NCBI GenBank assembly: GCA_004557505.1
Contig: SFGZ01000008.1
Span: 62,001 to 126,000 of the forward strand
DNA length: 64,000 bases
Direction of reading: 5' to 3'
Origin: Coriobacteriaceae bacterium
GTDB taxonomy: Bacteria > Actinomycetota > Coriobacteriia > Coriobacteriales > Atopobiaceae
A program made the position numbers and the translations under genes. The notes under the pieces were generated by a model, which was not told where the DNA came from, ran no database searches, and saw only the letters and a program-made list of their open reading frames with translations. Positions within the stretch are counted from its first letter, which is position 1. Every line of letters begins with the position of its first letter. Below are positions 1 through 8,122 of this stretch, in pieces.

Positions 1-627
1 GTGCGCGTCTTTGCGCTTGATCTCACGAGGCGCTCCTCCTACGTGTGCCTGCGCGACGCGCTCGATGACGAGGCCCCCACGGTGCAGTGGCTCGTGAACA
101 GCGCGGGCTTTGGCAAGTTCGGTGGCTTTGGCCAGATCTCGGAGGAAGACGAGGGCGACATGGTGCGCCTCAACTGCCTCGCCGTGGTCGAGACCACCTA
201 CCACTGCCTCCCTCACATGGTCGCGGGCTCGCGCGTGGTGAACATGGCCTCGATCGCCGGGCTTATCCCCCAGCCGGGCCTCTCGACCTACTCGGCCACC
301 AAGCGCTTTGTGGTGGACTTCTCGCGCACCCTCGACTACGAGCTTGGGCCCGCAGGCATCCACGTTACGGCGGTGTGCCCCAAGTTCATGGAGACGGGCT
401 TTCTCGCCAATCCTGGCGACGCGCGCGAGGTGCGCCGCATGACCACCATCGGCTTCGAGAAGCCCGTCGACGTGGTGAGAAAGGCCCTGCGCGCCGCAGT
501 GCTCGGTCGCTCCACCTGCGTAACCTCACCGGACATGCTGGCGGCGAGCGTCGTGGCAAAGGTCCTGCCGGCGAGCTGGGTCATGCGGGCGCAGGACCTG
601 CTCTTCACGGCGCGCGCCGGCGAGTAG
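1..627 (+). CDS. Short-chain dehydrogenase/reductase, 5' end outside the window
   Basis: This is the C-terminal part of an SDR-family NAD(P)-dependent oxidoreductase. Visible are the NSAG segment (NNAG-type motif after beta-4, near residue 33), the catalytic YSATK (Tyr-x-x-x-Lys, near residue 97) and the catalytic serine region NMASIAG before it. The amino-terminal Rossmann motif TGxxxGxG is missing, so the gene begins upstream of position 1 and the GTG at base 1 is probably an internal codon. The substrate cannot be predicted; SDRs of this type act on small carbonyls or acyl chains. The gene converges on rho, with a repeat-filled gap of about 290 bp between them. Family assignment is secure, function is not. 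Confidence 0.85.
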   Translation: MRVFALDLTRRSSYVCLRDALDDEAPTVQWLVNSAGFGKFGGFGQISEEDEGDMVRLNCLAVVETTYHCLPHMVAGSRVVNMASIAGLIPQPGLSTYSATKRFVVDFSRTLDYELGPAGIHVTAVCPKFMETGFLANPGDAREVRRMTTIGFEKPVDVVRKALRAAVLGRSTCVTSPDMLAASVVAKVLPASWVMRAQDLLFTARAGE

Positions 628-639
628 GGCGCGGGATTA

Positions 640-790
640 CGCCGGTTAGGAATTCTTAGGACGTTTAAGCGGATCTAACCGTCTGAAAACGGCGGCGTCT
701 TTTGGATGACGCGGTTTCTCGCCGTTTAGGTGGCCTTAACCGTCCGGACAATTCCTAAACGTCTGAAAACGGCGGCGTCGCGAGAAGGCC
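640..790 (-). repeat. Intergenic repeat family A, copy 1
   Basis: This repeat fills most of the 628-920 gap between the convergent SDR and rho genes. It holds the 19-mer gtctgaaaacggcggcgtc twice (681-699 and 761-779, exactly 80 bp apart) and several half-sites of the type ACGTTTAGG / GACGGTTAG in both orientations. Its reverse complement matches 38050-38245 closely, including cggccttctcgcg, gacgtttaggaat and ccggacggttaaggccacc. A shorter relative lies at 13420-13480. The rest of the gap shows no open reading frame that I would call. Confidence 0.75.
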
Positions 791-883
791 GCCCGCCACC
801 CTCGCACACCACGATCCGAGACGCAATCGCAACCGTGCTCCGGCGAGACCGCGCTCCTGGGGCAAGTAGCTCCTCCTCGTGCG

Positions 884-910
884 ACCTCTCGCCCGCCAGA
901 GGCGAGAGGT
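884..910 (-). terminator. Stem-loop just downstream of rho
   Basis: A perfect 10-bp stem (acctctcgcc / ggcgagaggt) with a 7-base loop starts 10 bp after the rho stop codon. No U-run follows on the minus strand, so it may be a 3' end-stabilising hairpin rather than a classical intrinsic terminator. Confidence 0.4.
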
Positions 911-920
911 GCGCCGGGGG

Positions 921-2975
921 CTACATGACGTACTCGCTCTGCTGGGCCTTCTTGGCCGAGCGGATGAGGAACTCCTCGTTGGAATTGGTGGCCTTCAGGC
1001 CCTTGACCAGTGCGGAAGCCGCGCGCTCGGTGTTGTTCATGTTGGCGAGCACGCGACGGATCCCCCACACGAACGGCGTGAGCTCGGGAGGAAGGAGCAG
1101 GTCCTCGTTGCGCGTACCCGACGCCACCGGGTCGATCGCGGGAAAGATGCGCTTGTCGGCAAGCTCGCGGTCGAGTTTGAGCTCCATGTTGCCCGTGCCC
1201 TTGAACTCCTCGAAGATGACCTCGTCCATCTTCGAGCCGGTGTCCACGAGTGCGGAGGCGATGATGGTGAGGGAGCCGCCGTTCTCGATGTTGCGGGCGG
1301 CACCCAGGAACTTCTTGGGCGGGTAGAGGGCCGCGGAGTCAACGCCGCCGGAGAGGATGCGGCCGCTTGCGGGCTGCGCGAGGTTGTACGCGCGGGCAAG
1401 GCGCGTGATGGAGTCGAGCACCACCACGACGTCCTCGCCGAGCTCGACGAGCCTCTTGGCGTGCTCGATGACCAGCTCGGAGACGGCGGTGTGGTTGTCG
1501 GCCGGCATGTCAAAGGTCGAGGCCACAACCTCGCCGCGGATGGAGCGCTGCATGTCGGTGACCTCCTCGGGGCGCTCGTCCACGAGCAGACAGACGAGAT
1601 GCACCTCGGGGTTGTTGGCGGCGATGGACTGGCAGATCTTCTTGAGGACCGTGGTCTTGCCGGCCTTGGGCGGCGAGACGATAAGCCCTCGCTGCCCCTT
1701 GCCGATGGGCGCGACGAGGTCGATGGCGCGACCGGTGATGGAGTCCTTGCCGCACTCCATGACCAGGCGCTCGTTGGGATAGATGGGGGTGAGGTCGCGG
1801 AAGCGGGGGCGGTTCCTCGCCGACTCCGGATCGCGGCCGTTCACGCGGGCGATGGAGATGATGGGCGGATACTGGACGGGATACTTGGTGTTGGTGCGAG
1901 CGGGACCGACGGTTCCCTCGACGCGATCACCCGGGCGCAGCGCGTAGTTACGGATGAACTGCTGGCTCACGTAGGCGTCGTTGTCACCCTTCATGTAGGT
2001 GCCGGTGCGTATCCAGCCGGCACCGGCGTTGCCGATCTCGAGGATGCCGTCGACGGGGTGGAATCCCTCGGCAGCCGCCGCCGCCAGGTACACGGCCTCG
2101 ACAAGATCTGACTTGTGGACGCCCACGTACTCGACGCCCAGACTGGCGGCCTTGGTGCGGAGGTCCGCCACCTTCAGGACCCGCAGCTCGTCGCGGCTGA
2201 GCGAGGGCTGGCTCTGGGCCTGTTGGCCGCCGTGGCGGCCGTGCTGCTTGTGGTACTGCTGACCGCGACGGTTGAAGCCGTTGCCGTCCCCCCCGTTGCC
2301 GTTGCCGTAGCGGTTGTTGCCGGAGTTGTTGTAGCTTACGCGGCGGCGCCTGCCCTGTTGCTGCTCTCCGCCGCGCTGGCCGTGATCGCGGGATTGCCTC
2401 TGGTAGCGGCCCTGCTGCTCATCCGTGTGGTCGGCCTCGGCAAGCGTCGCCGCAGGCATGGGCGCGGGAACCGAGCTTGCCTGCGTTGCCTCTTGCGTCA
2501 GGCGCGTCATCTCTGAGAAGCTCGCCTGGTCGCGCCCGGAGTCGTCGGCCGGCTTGGGCTCGTGGTGCTCGGAGGCGGCGGGCCCGTTCTCGGCGGCTTG
2601 GGCCTTGGCGCGCTCGTCAGCCTCGATCTGCGCGCGGGTGCGACGGCGGCGCCTGGGCTTGGGCGCCTCCTCCGGAGCGGCATCGGGGGTCCCGGCAGCC
2701 GCCGGAGCCGCAGGCGCCGTCTCAAGAGGGAGCTCGCCCTGCGCCGCGCCGACATCCTCGGGCTTCTTCTTGGACACCCGGCGGCGCCTGGGCTTGGGCA
2801 CCTCCTCCGCGGCAGTCTGGCCATCTGCGGACGCGGCCTGGGCGGCGGCCGCCTTGGCAAGCTTGTCCGCCTCGATCTCTGCGCGGGTGCGACGGCGACG
2901 CCTGGGCTTGGGCGCCTCCTCGGGGGTCTCCGCCGGGGTAGCACCCATAGAATCCGAGGGTGTCTCGTCTGTCAT
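921..2975 (-). CDS. rho: Transcription termination factor Rho with long Arg-rich N-terminal extension
   Basis: Rho is a hexameric RNA-dependent ATPase/helicase that ends transcription. Residues 1 to about 255 are low complexity and include three blocks built on PKPRRRRR (near 22, 60 and 106; the first and third continue as TRAEIEAD/TRAQIEAD), then a Gly/Asn/Arg/Gln-rich stretch. The Rho N-domain follows (LRVLKVADLRTKAASLGV), then the RNA-binding cold-shock-like fold, then the ATPase core with Walker A PPKAGKTT near residue 435 and Walker B VVVVLDSITRLARAYN. At 684 residues it is much longer than the roughly 420 of E. coli Rho; all the surplus is in the N-terminal insertion, as in other actinobacterial Rho proteins. 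The gene stands alone, with the MarR regulator 307 bp upstream. Confidence 0.97.
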   Translation of the reverse strand: MTDETPSDSMGATPAETPEEAPKPRRRRRTRAEIEADKLAKAAAAQAASADGQTAAEEVPKPRRRRVSKKKPEDVGAAQGELPLETAPAAPAAAGTPDAAPEEAPKPRRRRRTRAQIEADERAKAQAAENGPAASEHHEPKPADDSGRDQASFSEMTRLTQEATQASSVPAPMPAATLAEADHTDEQQGRYQRQSRDHGQRGGEQQQGRRRRVSYNNSGNNRYGNGNGGDGNGFNRRGQQYHKQHGRHGGQQAQSQPSLSRDELRVLKVADLRTKAASLGVEYVGVHKSDLVEAVYLAAAAAEGFHPVDGILEIGNAGAGWIRTGTYMKGDNDAYVSQQFIRNYALRPGDRVEGTVGPARTNTKYPVQYPPIISIARVNGRDPESARNRPRFRDLTPIYPNERLVMECGKDSITGRAIDLVAPIGKGQRGLIVSPPKAGKTTVLKKICQSIAANNPEVHLVCLLVDERPEEVTDMQRSIRGEVVASTFDMPADNHTAVSELVIEHAKRLVELGEDVVVVLDSITRLARAYNLAQPASGRILSGGVDSAALYPPKKFLGAARNIENGGSLTIIASALVDTGSKMDEVIFEEFKGTGNMELKLDRELADKRIFPAIDPVASGTRNEDLLLPPELTPFVWGIRRVLANMNNTERAASALVKGLKATNSNEEFLIRSAKKAQQSEYVM

Positions 2976-3282
2976 GCTGTTTTACCTTTCACTCTCACGC
3001 GGGGAGCGCATGGCGCGCCAAACCACCGTACACATAAATTGATTGATGGGCTTCGATGAGGCCGTGGTGCTCAACGCATCCCTCCGGCACGGCTCTGGGA
3101 CGGCTAAAAAGGGCCGCCCGTCACATGCGGAGAGGGGTTGCAACATGCACACATGCTGCACGGCTTGCGCATGGGCGCCTCGCCTGAGTCACTATAGCAC
3201 GACACGAGCAGGCACGCACGCCGATGCCGCAAAAAACGGACCGGGAAGATCGACCCGGAAGACCGCTGCCGCCCGTCCGGCA
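2976..3282. other. Gap upstream of rho
   Basis: This 307-bp region between the MarR gene and rho holds the MarR terminator at 3231-3258. A minus-strand TATAGT (plus 3191-3196) is a possible -10 element for rho but lacks a recognisable -35. It would leave a leader of about 210 nt, which contains GC-rich inverted stretches but no coding sequence that I can support. Confidence 0.4.
3231..3258 (-). terminator. Intrinsic terminator of the MarR-type gene
   Basis: On the minus strand a CCGGG/CCCGG stem with an 8-base loop is followed within a few bases by six uridines. It lies 25 bp after the stop codon of the regulator. Confidence 0.7.
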
Positions 3283-4029
3283 CTACTCCGCCGTCTGGCC
3301 GTCAGGCTTCTGGCTCCTGGGACGACGCCTCACGACAATCCCCGCGATGCGCGCAGAAAGCTCTGCGGCACGCGCGGTGCCCCGTGGCGTGAACGCAAGG
3401 CCCGAGGCACGCGATGGGCCGCGCTCGACAAGCCCCTCCCGCACAAGGGCCGAGATGGACATCGAGACCGTGGGCTGCAGGAGGCCCAGCACGTCGACGA
3501 GCCTTGTGACGGTAACCGGCTGGGAGTCCTCGACACGCATGGCGAGAAGAACGAGGTCGCCGGCCTTGGCAAAGACCGAGCCCATCGCGTCGACGTACTT
3601 GACGATGCGTTCGGGCAGGGTGCGGGAGAGCGGCTGGCCGGGGAGGATCTCGTCGCAGGTATGCGCGGAGATCCTGTCGACGCAGCGACTTCCCTCTGCC
3701 GTGATGGCGCACACCACGTTGCGGCGGTCCCTGCCCCCCTCGCCGCGGGAGATGAGCCCAAGCTCTGCCAGATGGTTCGTGCGATGCGTCATGGTGGGAC
3801 GCAGCGCGCCCTGGTACTCGGCGATCTCCGAGGTCTTCATGGGCGCACCAGCCACCTGGAGGCGGCAGAGGGCCGCGAACTCCTCGAACGTGAGCCTGTC
3901 ACGCGCAGGCTGTGACTGACGCACGAGGTTGTACGCCCTGCGTACTGACATGTACTCGCGCAGGTCCACGAGCCCCACCTCTGTCTCTAGCCGCACCCGA
4001 CGTTGGGACAGCGTTGTAGCCGCAGGCAC
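3283..4029 (-). CDS. MarR-like regulator with two winged-helix domains
   Basis: This 248-residue protein appears to carry two MarR-type winged helix-turn-helix modules in one chain. The first spans about residues 45-125: MKTSEIAEYQGALRPTMTHR is the helix-turn-helix and GRDRRNVVCAITAEG the wing. The second spans about 160-230: VTVTRLVDVLGLLQPTVSMS, then LVREGLVERG and LAFTPRGTARAAEL. Ordinary MarR proteins have one such domain in 140-160 residues and dimerise, so this may act as an intramolecular pseudo-dimer. The start is a GTG; an internal ATG at residue 27 is an alternative and neither has a strong ribosome binding site. No ligand or target can be predicted. It stands alone between argS and rho. 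Confidence 0.75.
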   Translation of the reverse strand: MPAATTLSQRRVRLETEVGLVDLREYMSVRRAYNLVRQSQPARDRLTFEEFAALCRLQVAGAPMKTSEIAEYQGALRPTMTHRTNHLAELGLISRGEGGRDRRNVVCAITAEGSRCVDRISAHTCDEILPGQPLSRTLPERIVKYVDAMGSVFAKAGDLVLLAMRVEDSQPVTVTRLVDVLGLLQPTVSMSISALVREGLVERGPSRASGLAFTPRGTARAAELSARIAGIVVRRRPRSQKPDGQTAE

Positions 4030-4063
4030 CTTGCGCCCGACGCTAATCCGCAGCCCTCTTTAA

Positions 4064-4110
4064 AGAACGATTATATCTTAATTGGTATAACGTGTTAGAA
4101 CAACTGTACA
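4064..4110 (-). promoter_or_regulatory. AT-rich promoter region of the MarR-like gene
   Basis: A perfect minus-strand TATAAT (plus 4070-4075) lies about 40 bp before the GTG start in a conspicuous AT-rich island. The -35 is weak. The motif AGAAC occurs on both sides of the -10 and could be part of an autoregulatory operator. Confidence 0.5.
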
Positions 4111-4230
4111 TCTTCAGGCCTCGCCATTGGAGCCGCCAGGGCCCCCGCAGGACCGGGAGCCATCGGGGCCCGTGGGGCCGCCGGGGCTCACGGCTGGGGC
4201 CCACGAGGCCGGCACGTCCCGACGGCCGCG

Positions 4231-6075
4231 TCACATGCTCTGGGGGGCATGGACGCCGCAGAATTCGAGCGTAAGGGCAAGCACCCTGCGCGTCGCGTCC
4301 ACGGCGGCGAGGCGCGCCTTGGAGAGCCCCTCGTCCACGGGGTGCCCCTTGCTGGGAAGCACCTGGCACACGGTATAGAAGGAGTGGAAGTCGCTCGCCA
4401 GCTCCTCGGCATAGTGCGTGAGGCGGAAGGGGGCGCGGTCGCGGGCGCAGCCCTCCACCAGCGACGGGAACTCCGAGAGCTTGCGGGCGAGGGTCGCCTC
4501 GGTGGGGTCGGTGAGCAGGGCGAGGTCGCACCCCTCGCCCACCGCACGCCTGGCCACCTCGTCCATGCCGAGCGCCTCGGCCTCCTCGGCCGTCACGCCG
4601 GCACCCTTGCGCAGGATGGAGCAGATGCGCGCGTGCGCGTACTGCACATAGTAGACGGGGTTGGTGTTGTCCTGCTTCTTGACCTTCTCGATGTCGAAGT
4701 CGATCATCTGGTTGCTCGACTTGGAGATGAGGGTGTAGCGGGTTGCGTCAACGCCGACCTCGTCCATGAGCTCCTTGAAGGGGATCATGGTGCCCTTGCG
4801 CTTGGACATGCGCACGGGCACGCCGTCGCGCAGCAGGTTGACGAGCTGGCCGAGAAGCACCTCGAGCCTGCCCGGATAGCCAAGCGCCGCGCAGGCGGAG
4901 TCGACGCGCTGGATGTAGCCGTGGTGGTCGGCGCCCCAGATGTCGATCACATGGTCGACGCGCTGAAACTTGTCCCAGTGGTATGCCACGTCGGAGGCGA
5001 AGTAGGTGTACTCGCCGTTGGTCTTGATGAGCACGCGGTCCTTGTCGTCGCCGAGCGCGGTGGAGCGGAACCACAGCGCGCCGTCCTGGTCGCGGTAGAG
5101 GTAGCCCATCTCGTCCAGGCGCGCGAGGGCACGGTCTACGGCCGAGCTGCCATCCTCGCCCCTCTCGTAGAGGGAGCGCTCGGAGAACCACACGTCAATG
5201 CGGCAGCGTGACTCGTCGAGCGTGCTCCTGATCAACCCAAGCATGAGCTGGTAGCCGCGCTCGCGGAACTCGAGCGTGCGCCTCTGGGCGTCCGCCCCAA
5301 CCCAGCGCGTGCCGTCGGTCTCCATGAAGTGGCGGGCCACGTCGATGATGTAGTCGCCACCATAGGCGTTGCCGCCCAGGTTCTTGTTGAAGGAGTCCAT
5401 GAAGGGGTGAAGCTCGGGATGCGCGTCGAGCTCGTCTGCCACGAAGGCCTTGCGGTCATCGAGAAGCACCTGCACGGCCGCGTCGAGCGGGCAGTCGCGC
5501 TCCCCCGTCACCTGCGCCAGTTGAAGGTAGCGCTCGGCGACGGAGTTGCCAAAGACGTCCATCTGGCTACCGTGGTCGTTGATGTAGTACTCGCGCTCCA
5601 CATCGTAGCCGGCGTGCTCCATCACGCGGCAGAGGGAGTCACCGAGGGCCGCCCAGCGGCCGTGGCCGATGTGGAGCGGGCCCACGGGGTTGGCAGAGAC
5701 GAACTCGACCTGGACCTTCTCGCCTGAGCCAATGCTGGAGCGGCCGAAGTCGTGGCCCTGCTCGCGCACCGTGCGAAACACCTCGTTGTTGGCGGCGGCC
5801 GAGAGGTAGAAGTTCACGAAGCCAGGGCCTGCGACCTCAACCCTCGAGATGCCGGGGTCCTTCTCCATGTGATTCACGATCGCCTGGGCGATGGCGCGAG
5901 GCGCCATGTGGGCGAGACGGGCGGAGCGCAGGGCGAGCGTGGTGGTCCAGTCACCGTTGTCGGCATCTGCGGGACGCTCGAGGCCAAGGTCCCCAACCAC
6001 GAAGGCAGGCAGGTCGCCCGCCCCCTGCGCATCCGTGACGGCCTTCCTGACAAGCTCCTCAATCTTTTTGGGCAT
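4231..6075 (-). CDS. argS: Arginyl-tRNA synthetase
   Basis: ArgRS is a class I aminoacyl-tRNA synthetase that charges tRNA-Arg with arginine and ATP. Seen in the 614 residues are the amino-terminal Add1 domain, the HIGH motif within NPVGPLHIGHGRWAALGD near residue 140, the KMSKR loop in VPVRMSKRKGT, and a DALR anticodon-binding C-terminus ending in LALTLEFCGVHAPQSM. The length is a little above the usual 550-600. About 100 bp separate it from the upstream pncB on the same strand. Downstream, 4110-4230 is very GC-rich with repeated ggggcc/ggcccc runs that could fold, but no U-run is visible. Confidence 0.97.
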   Translation of the reverse strand: MPKKIEELVRKAVTDAQGAGDLPAFVVGDLGLERPADADNGDWTTTLALRSARLAHMAPRAIAQAIVNHMEKDPGISRVEVAGPGFVNFYLSAAANNEVFRTVREQGHDFGRSSIGSGEKVQVEFVSANPVGPLHIGHGRWAALGDSLCRVMEHAGYDVEREYYINDHGSQMDVFGNSVAERYLQLAQVTGERDCPLDAAVQVLLDDRKAFVADELDAHPELHPFMDSFNKNLGGNAYGGDYIIDVARHFMETDGTRWVGADAQRRTLEFRERGYQLMLGLIRSTLDESRCRIDVWFSERSLYERGEDGSSAVDRALARLDEMGYLYRDQDGALWFRSTALGDDKDRVLIKTNGEYTYFASDVAYHWDKFQRVDHVIDIWGADHHGYIQRVDSACAALGYPGRLEVLLGQLVNLLRDGVPVRMSKRKGTMIPFKELMDEVGVDATRYTLISKSSNQMIDFDIEKVKKQDNTNPVYYVQYAHARICSILRKGAGVTAEEAEALGMDEVARRAVGEGCDLALLTDPTEATLARKLSEFPSLVEGCARDRAPFRLTHYAEELASDFHSFYTVCQVLPSKGHPVDEGLSKARLAAVDATRRVLALTLEFCGVHAPQSM

Positions 6076-6173
6076 GTGCCCCGTCCTTCCTGGATACCCG
6101 CGCGCCCCCCTGGCGCGCCGCCGTGTGCAAGCAGTGTAGCAGAGGCGCCGCGGGGCGCCGAGGCGCGGCCGCC

Positions 6174-7667
6174 CTAACGCCTGACGCGCGACGAGGCGCG
6201 GCGCTCCTCCGCCGCGAGGTCGCGACGAAGCGCGGCCAGGCCCTGCTCCAGGCCAACCGGATAGGTCTGCGGGTTGAGGAAGCGGGTGATCGCGGGATCG
6301 AGGTGCATGAGCGCGTTGTGGCAGCGCGAGCGCGACTCCTCGATGTCCGTCGGCTCGCCCGAGCGCCTGCCGTGCTCGACATAGCAGGCGAGAAGCTCGC
6401 GAGGCGTGCCGGAGAGGCCATGGGACGAGAGGGGGTCGAGGATGTCCTCCATGCCCGTGGCGGCCATGGCGTCGCCGCGCGCGCAGGAGTCGTCCAAGAT
6501 CATGTCGCCCACGGGACAGTGGTTGTCGTCAAGGAAGCGCAGGACGTGCTGGACGCCCGGGATGGTGCGCTTGTAGGCCTGCTCGGAGAGCTTGATCACG
6601 GGATGCCACGGGGCATCCGCCGAGTCGCGGACGGCCGAGAGCTTGTAGACGCCGCCGAGCGAGGGCTGGGGATCGCATGTGGCAAGCTTCGTCCCCACGC
6701 CAAAGGAGTCGATCGGCGCGCCCTGGGCGTAGAGCGACTGAATGGTGTACTCGTCGAGGTCATTCGAGGCCGAGATCTTGACGTAGGGCAGGCCGGCGTT
6801 GTCGAAGGCCGTGCGGGTCTCTTTTGTGAGCTTGGCGAGGTCGCCCGAGTCGATGCGGATTGCCGCCAGGCGCTCGCCGGAAGCCTCCATCTCCTTGGCC
6901 ACCACGATTGCGTTCTTGATGCCCTGGCGGACGTCGTAGGTGTCGAGGAGCAGCACGCAGTTCTTGGGGCTCGACTTGGCGAAGGCACGGAAGGCGTCAA
7001 GCTCGGTGGGAAACGCCATGACCCAGGAGTGGGCGTGCGTGCCGAAGACGGGGATGCCGTAGATCTTGCCCGCAAGCAGGTTGGAGGTGGAGCTGGCGCC
7101 GGCGATGTAGGAGGCGCGGGCGACGGCGAGGCCTCCGTCGGGGCCCTGTGCGCGCCTCAGGCCGAAGTCGGACACGGGGTGCCCCTCGGCCGCGCGCACC
7201 ACGCGCGACGTCTTGGTTGCCACGAGGGTCTGGAAGTTCACAAGGTTGAGCAGGGCCGTCTCGATGAGCTGGCAGTCGACGAGCGGACCCTGGACGCGCA
7301 CCATGGGCTCGCGCGGGAAGACCACGTCGCCCTCGGGCACGGCATGGATCGTGAGGTCGAGGCGATGGTCGCGCAGGTACTCAAGGAAGCCGGGCTTGAA
7401 CATGGAGCCGCCACCGGGCGCCGGGATGCTGGCCAGGTAGCCGATGTCCTCGTCATCGAAGACGAAGTTCTCGACCAAATCCGGAATCTGCCCCATGCCG
7501 CAGGCAACCGCGTACCCGCCGCCAAAGGGGTTCTCGCGGAAGAAGGCGTTGAAGGTCGCCTGGGTATCCACGAGACCAGACTCCCAGAACCCCTGGGCCA
7601 TCGTGAGCTCGTAGAGGTCGGTGTTGAGCGAGACGTCCGTTGGCTTGGTGCGGTCCGTAAGCGACAT
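6174..7667 (-). CDS. pncB: Nicotinate phosphoribosyltransferase
   Basis: This enzyme converts nicotinate, PRPP and ATP to nicotinate mononucleotide, the entry step of the Preiss-Handler NAD salvage route. The 497 residues carry the amino-terminal LNTDLYELTMAQGFW signature, GSMFKPGFLEYLR, the phosphoribosyl region with RIDSGDLAKL and the SFGVGTKLATC segment of this family. Length is normal for the longer bacterial form. The ATG start is clear. argS lies downstream and the small coiled-coil gene upstream on the same strand. Confidence 0.93.
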   Translation of the reverse strand: MSLTDRTKPTDVSLNTDLYELTMAQGFWESGLVDTQATFNAFFRENPFGGGYAVACGMGQIPDLVENFVFDDEDIGYLASIPAPGGGSMFKPGFLEYLRDHRLDLTIHAVPEGDVVFPREPMVRVQGPLVDCQLIETALLNLVNFQTLVATKTSRVVRAAEGHPVSDFGLRRAQGPDGGLAVARASYIAGASSTSNLLAGKIYGIPVFGTHAHSWVMAFPTELDAFRAFAKSSPKNCVLLLDTYDVRQGIKNAIVVAKEMEASGERLAAIRIDSGDLAKLTKETRTAFDNAGLPYVKISASNDLDEYTIQSLYAQGAPIDSFGVGTKLATCDPQPSLGGVYKLSAVRDSADAPWHPVIKLSEQAYKRTIPGVQHVLRFLDDNHCPVGDMILDDSCARGDAMAATGMEDILDPLSSHGLSGTPRELLACYVEHGRRSGEPTDIEESRSRCHNALMHLDPAITRFLNPQTYPVGLEQGLAALRRDLAAEERRASSRVRR

Positions 7668-7743
7668 GGCTGATACTTCCTCCCGTGTTGGCGCGCCCGC
7701 CGCGAGGCCTCGCCCCGAGGCGGGCGCCTACCTGCTGTGCGCC

Positions 7744-8055
7744 TTACCCGAACACCATGACGAGGAGCGAGGCCGCCGCGGCGATGGCGATCACGGCAAT
7801 GACGATCTTCTGCCCCTTGGGCATGCGCAGGTCATCGTCATCGGGCTCCATGAGCTGGCGGCCCTTCTCGCGCACCTGGGCAATGCGACGGCGCTCGGCC
7901 GCGTCCTCCTCGCGGGCGGCCTTCTCGGCTTTCAGGTGCTCCAGCTCCGCGCGCTCGCGCGCCGCGGCCTGGGCCTCTTCGCGGGCGGCCTTCTCGGCGC
8001 GAAGCCTCTCGAGCTCTAACCTCTCCTCGTCGGAGAGCGGCGTGTTCTCTGGCAT
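7744..8055 (-). CDS. Small coiled-coil protein with C-terminal membrane anchor
   Basis: This is a 103-residue protein of unknown function. Residues 8-65 are almost entirely Glu, Arg, Ala, Lys and Leu with heptad-like spacing (ERLELERLRAEKAAREEAQ), and the block LRAEKAAREE / LKAEKAAREE occurs twice about 23 residues apart. Residues about 83-102 form one hydrophobic segment (IVIAVIAIAAAASLLVMVF) at the extreme C-terminus, so the protein should be tail-anchored with a cytoplasmic coiled coil. The ATG at 8055 is preferred over longer reading because ggaggt precedes it by 5 bp. A similar architecture on a larger scale occurs at 33536-34858. Confidence 0.7.
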   Translation of the reverse strand: MPENTPLSDEERLELERLRAEKAAREEAQAAARERAELEHLKAEKAAREEDAAERRRIAQVREKGRQLMEPDDDDLRMPKGQKIVIAVIAIAAAASLLVMVFG

Positions 8056-8122
8056 GGGACACCTCCGTGGTGGGCGCGCGATGCGCGCGCGATTGGTGCG
8101 CAACTGCCTACAGGTGCTGAGT

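Noticed and set aside
4110..4230. Collagen-like Gly-Pro coding repeat downstream of argS
   Set aside because: The repeated ggggcc/ggcccc pattern gives Gly/Pro runs in several frames but no start, stop or ribosome binding site defines a gene.
6123..7673. Long plus-strand frame opposite pncB
   Set aside because: It is an antisense shadow in GC-rich DNA; the minus strand encodes a complete, well-conserved enzyme.
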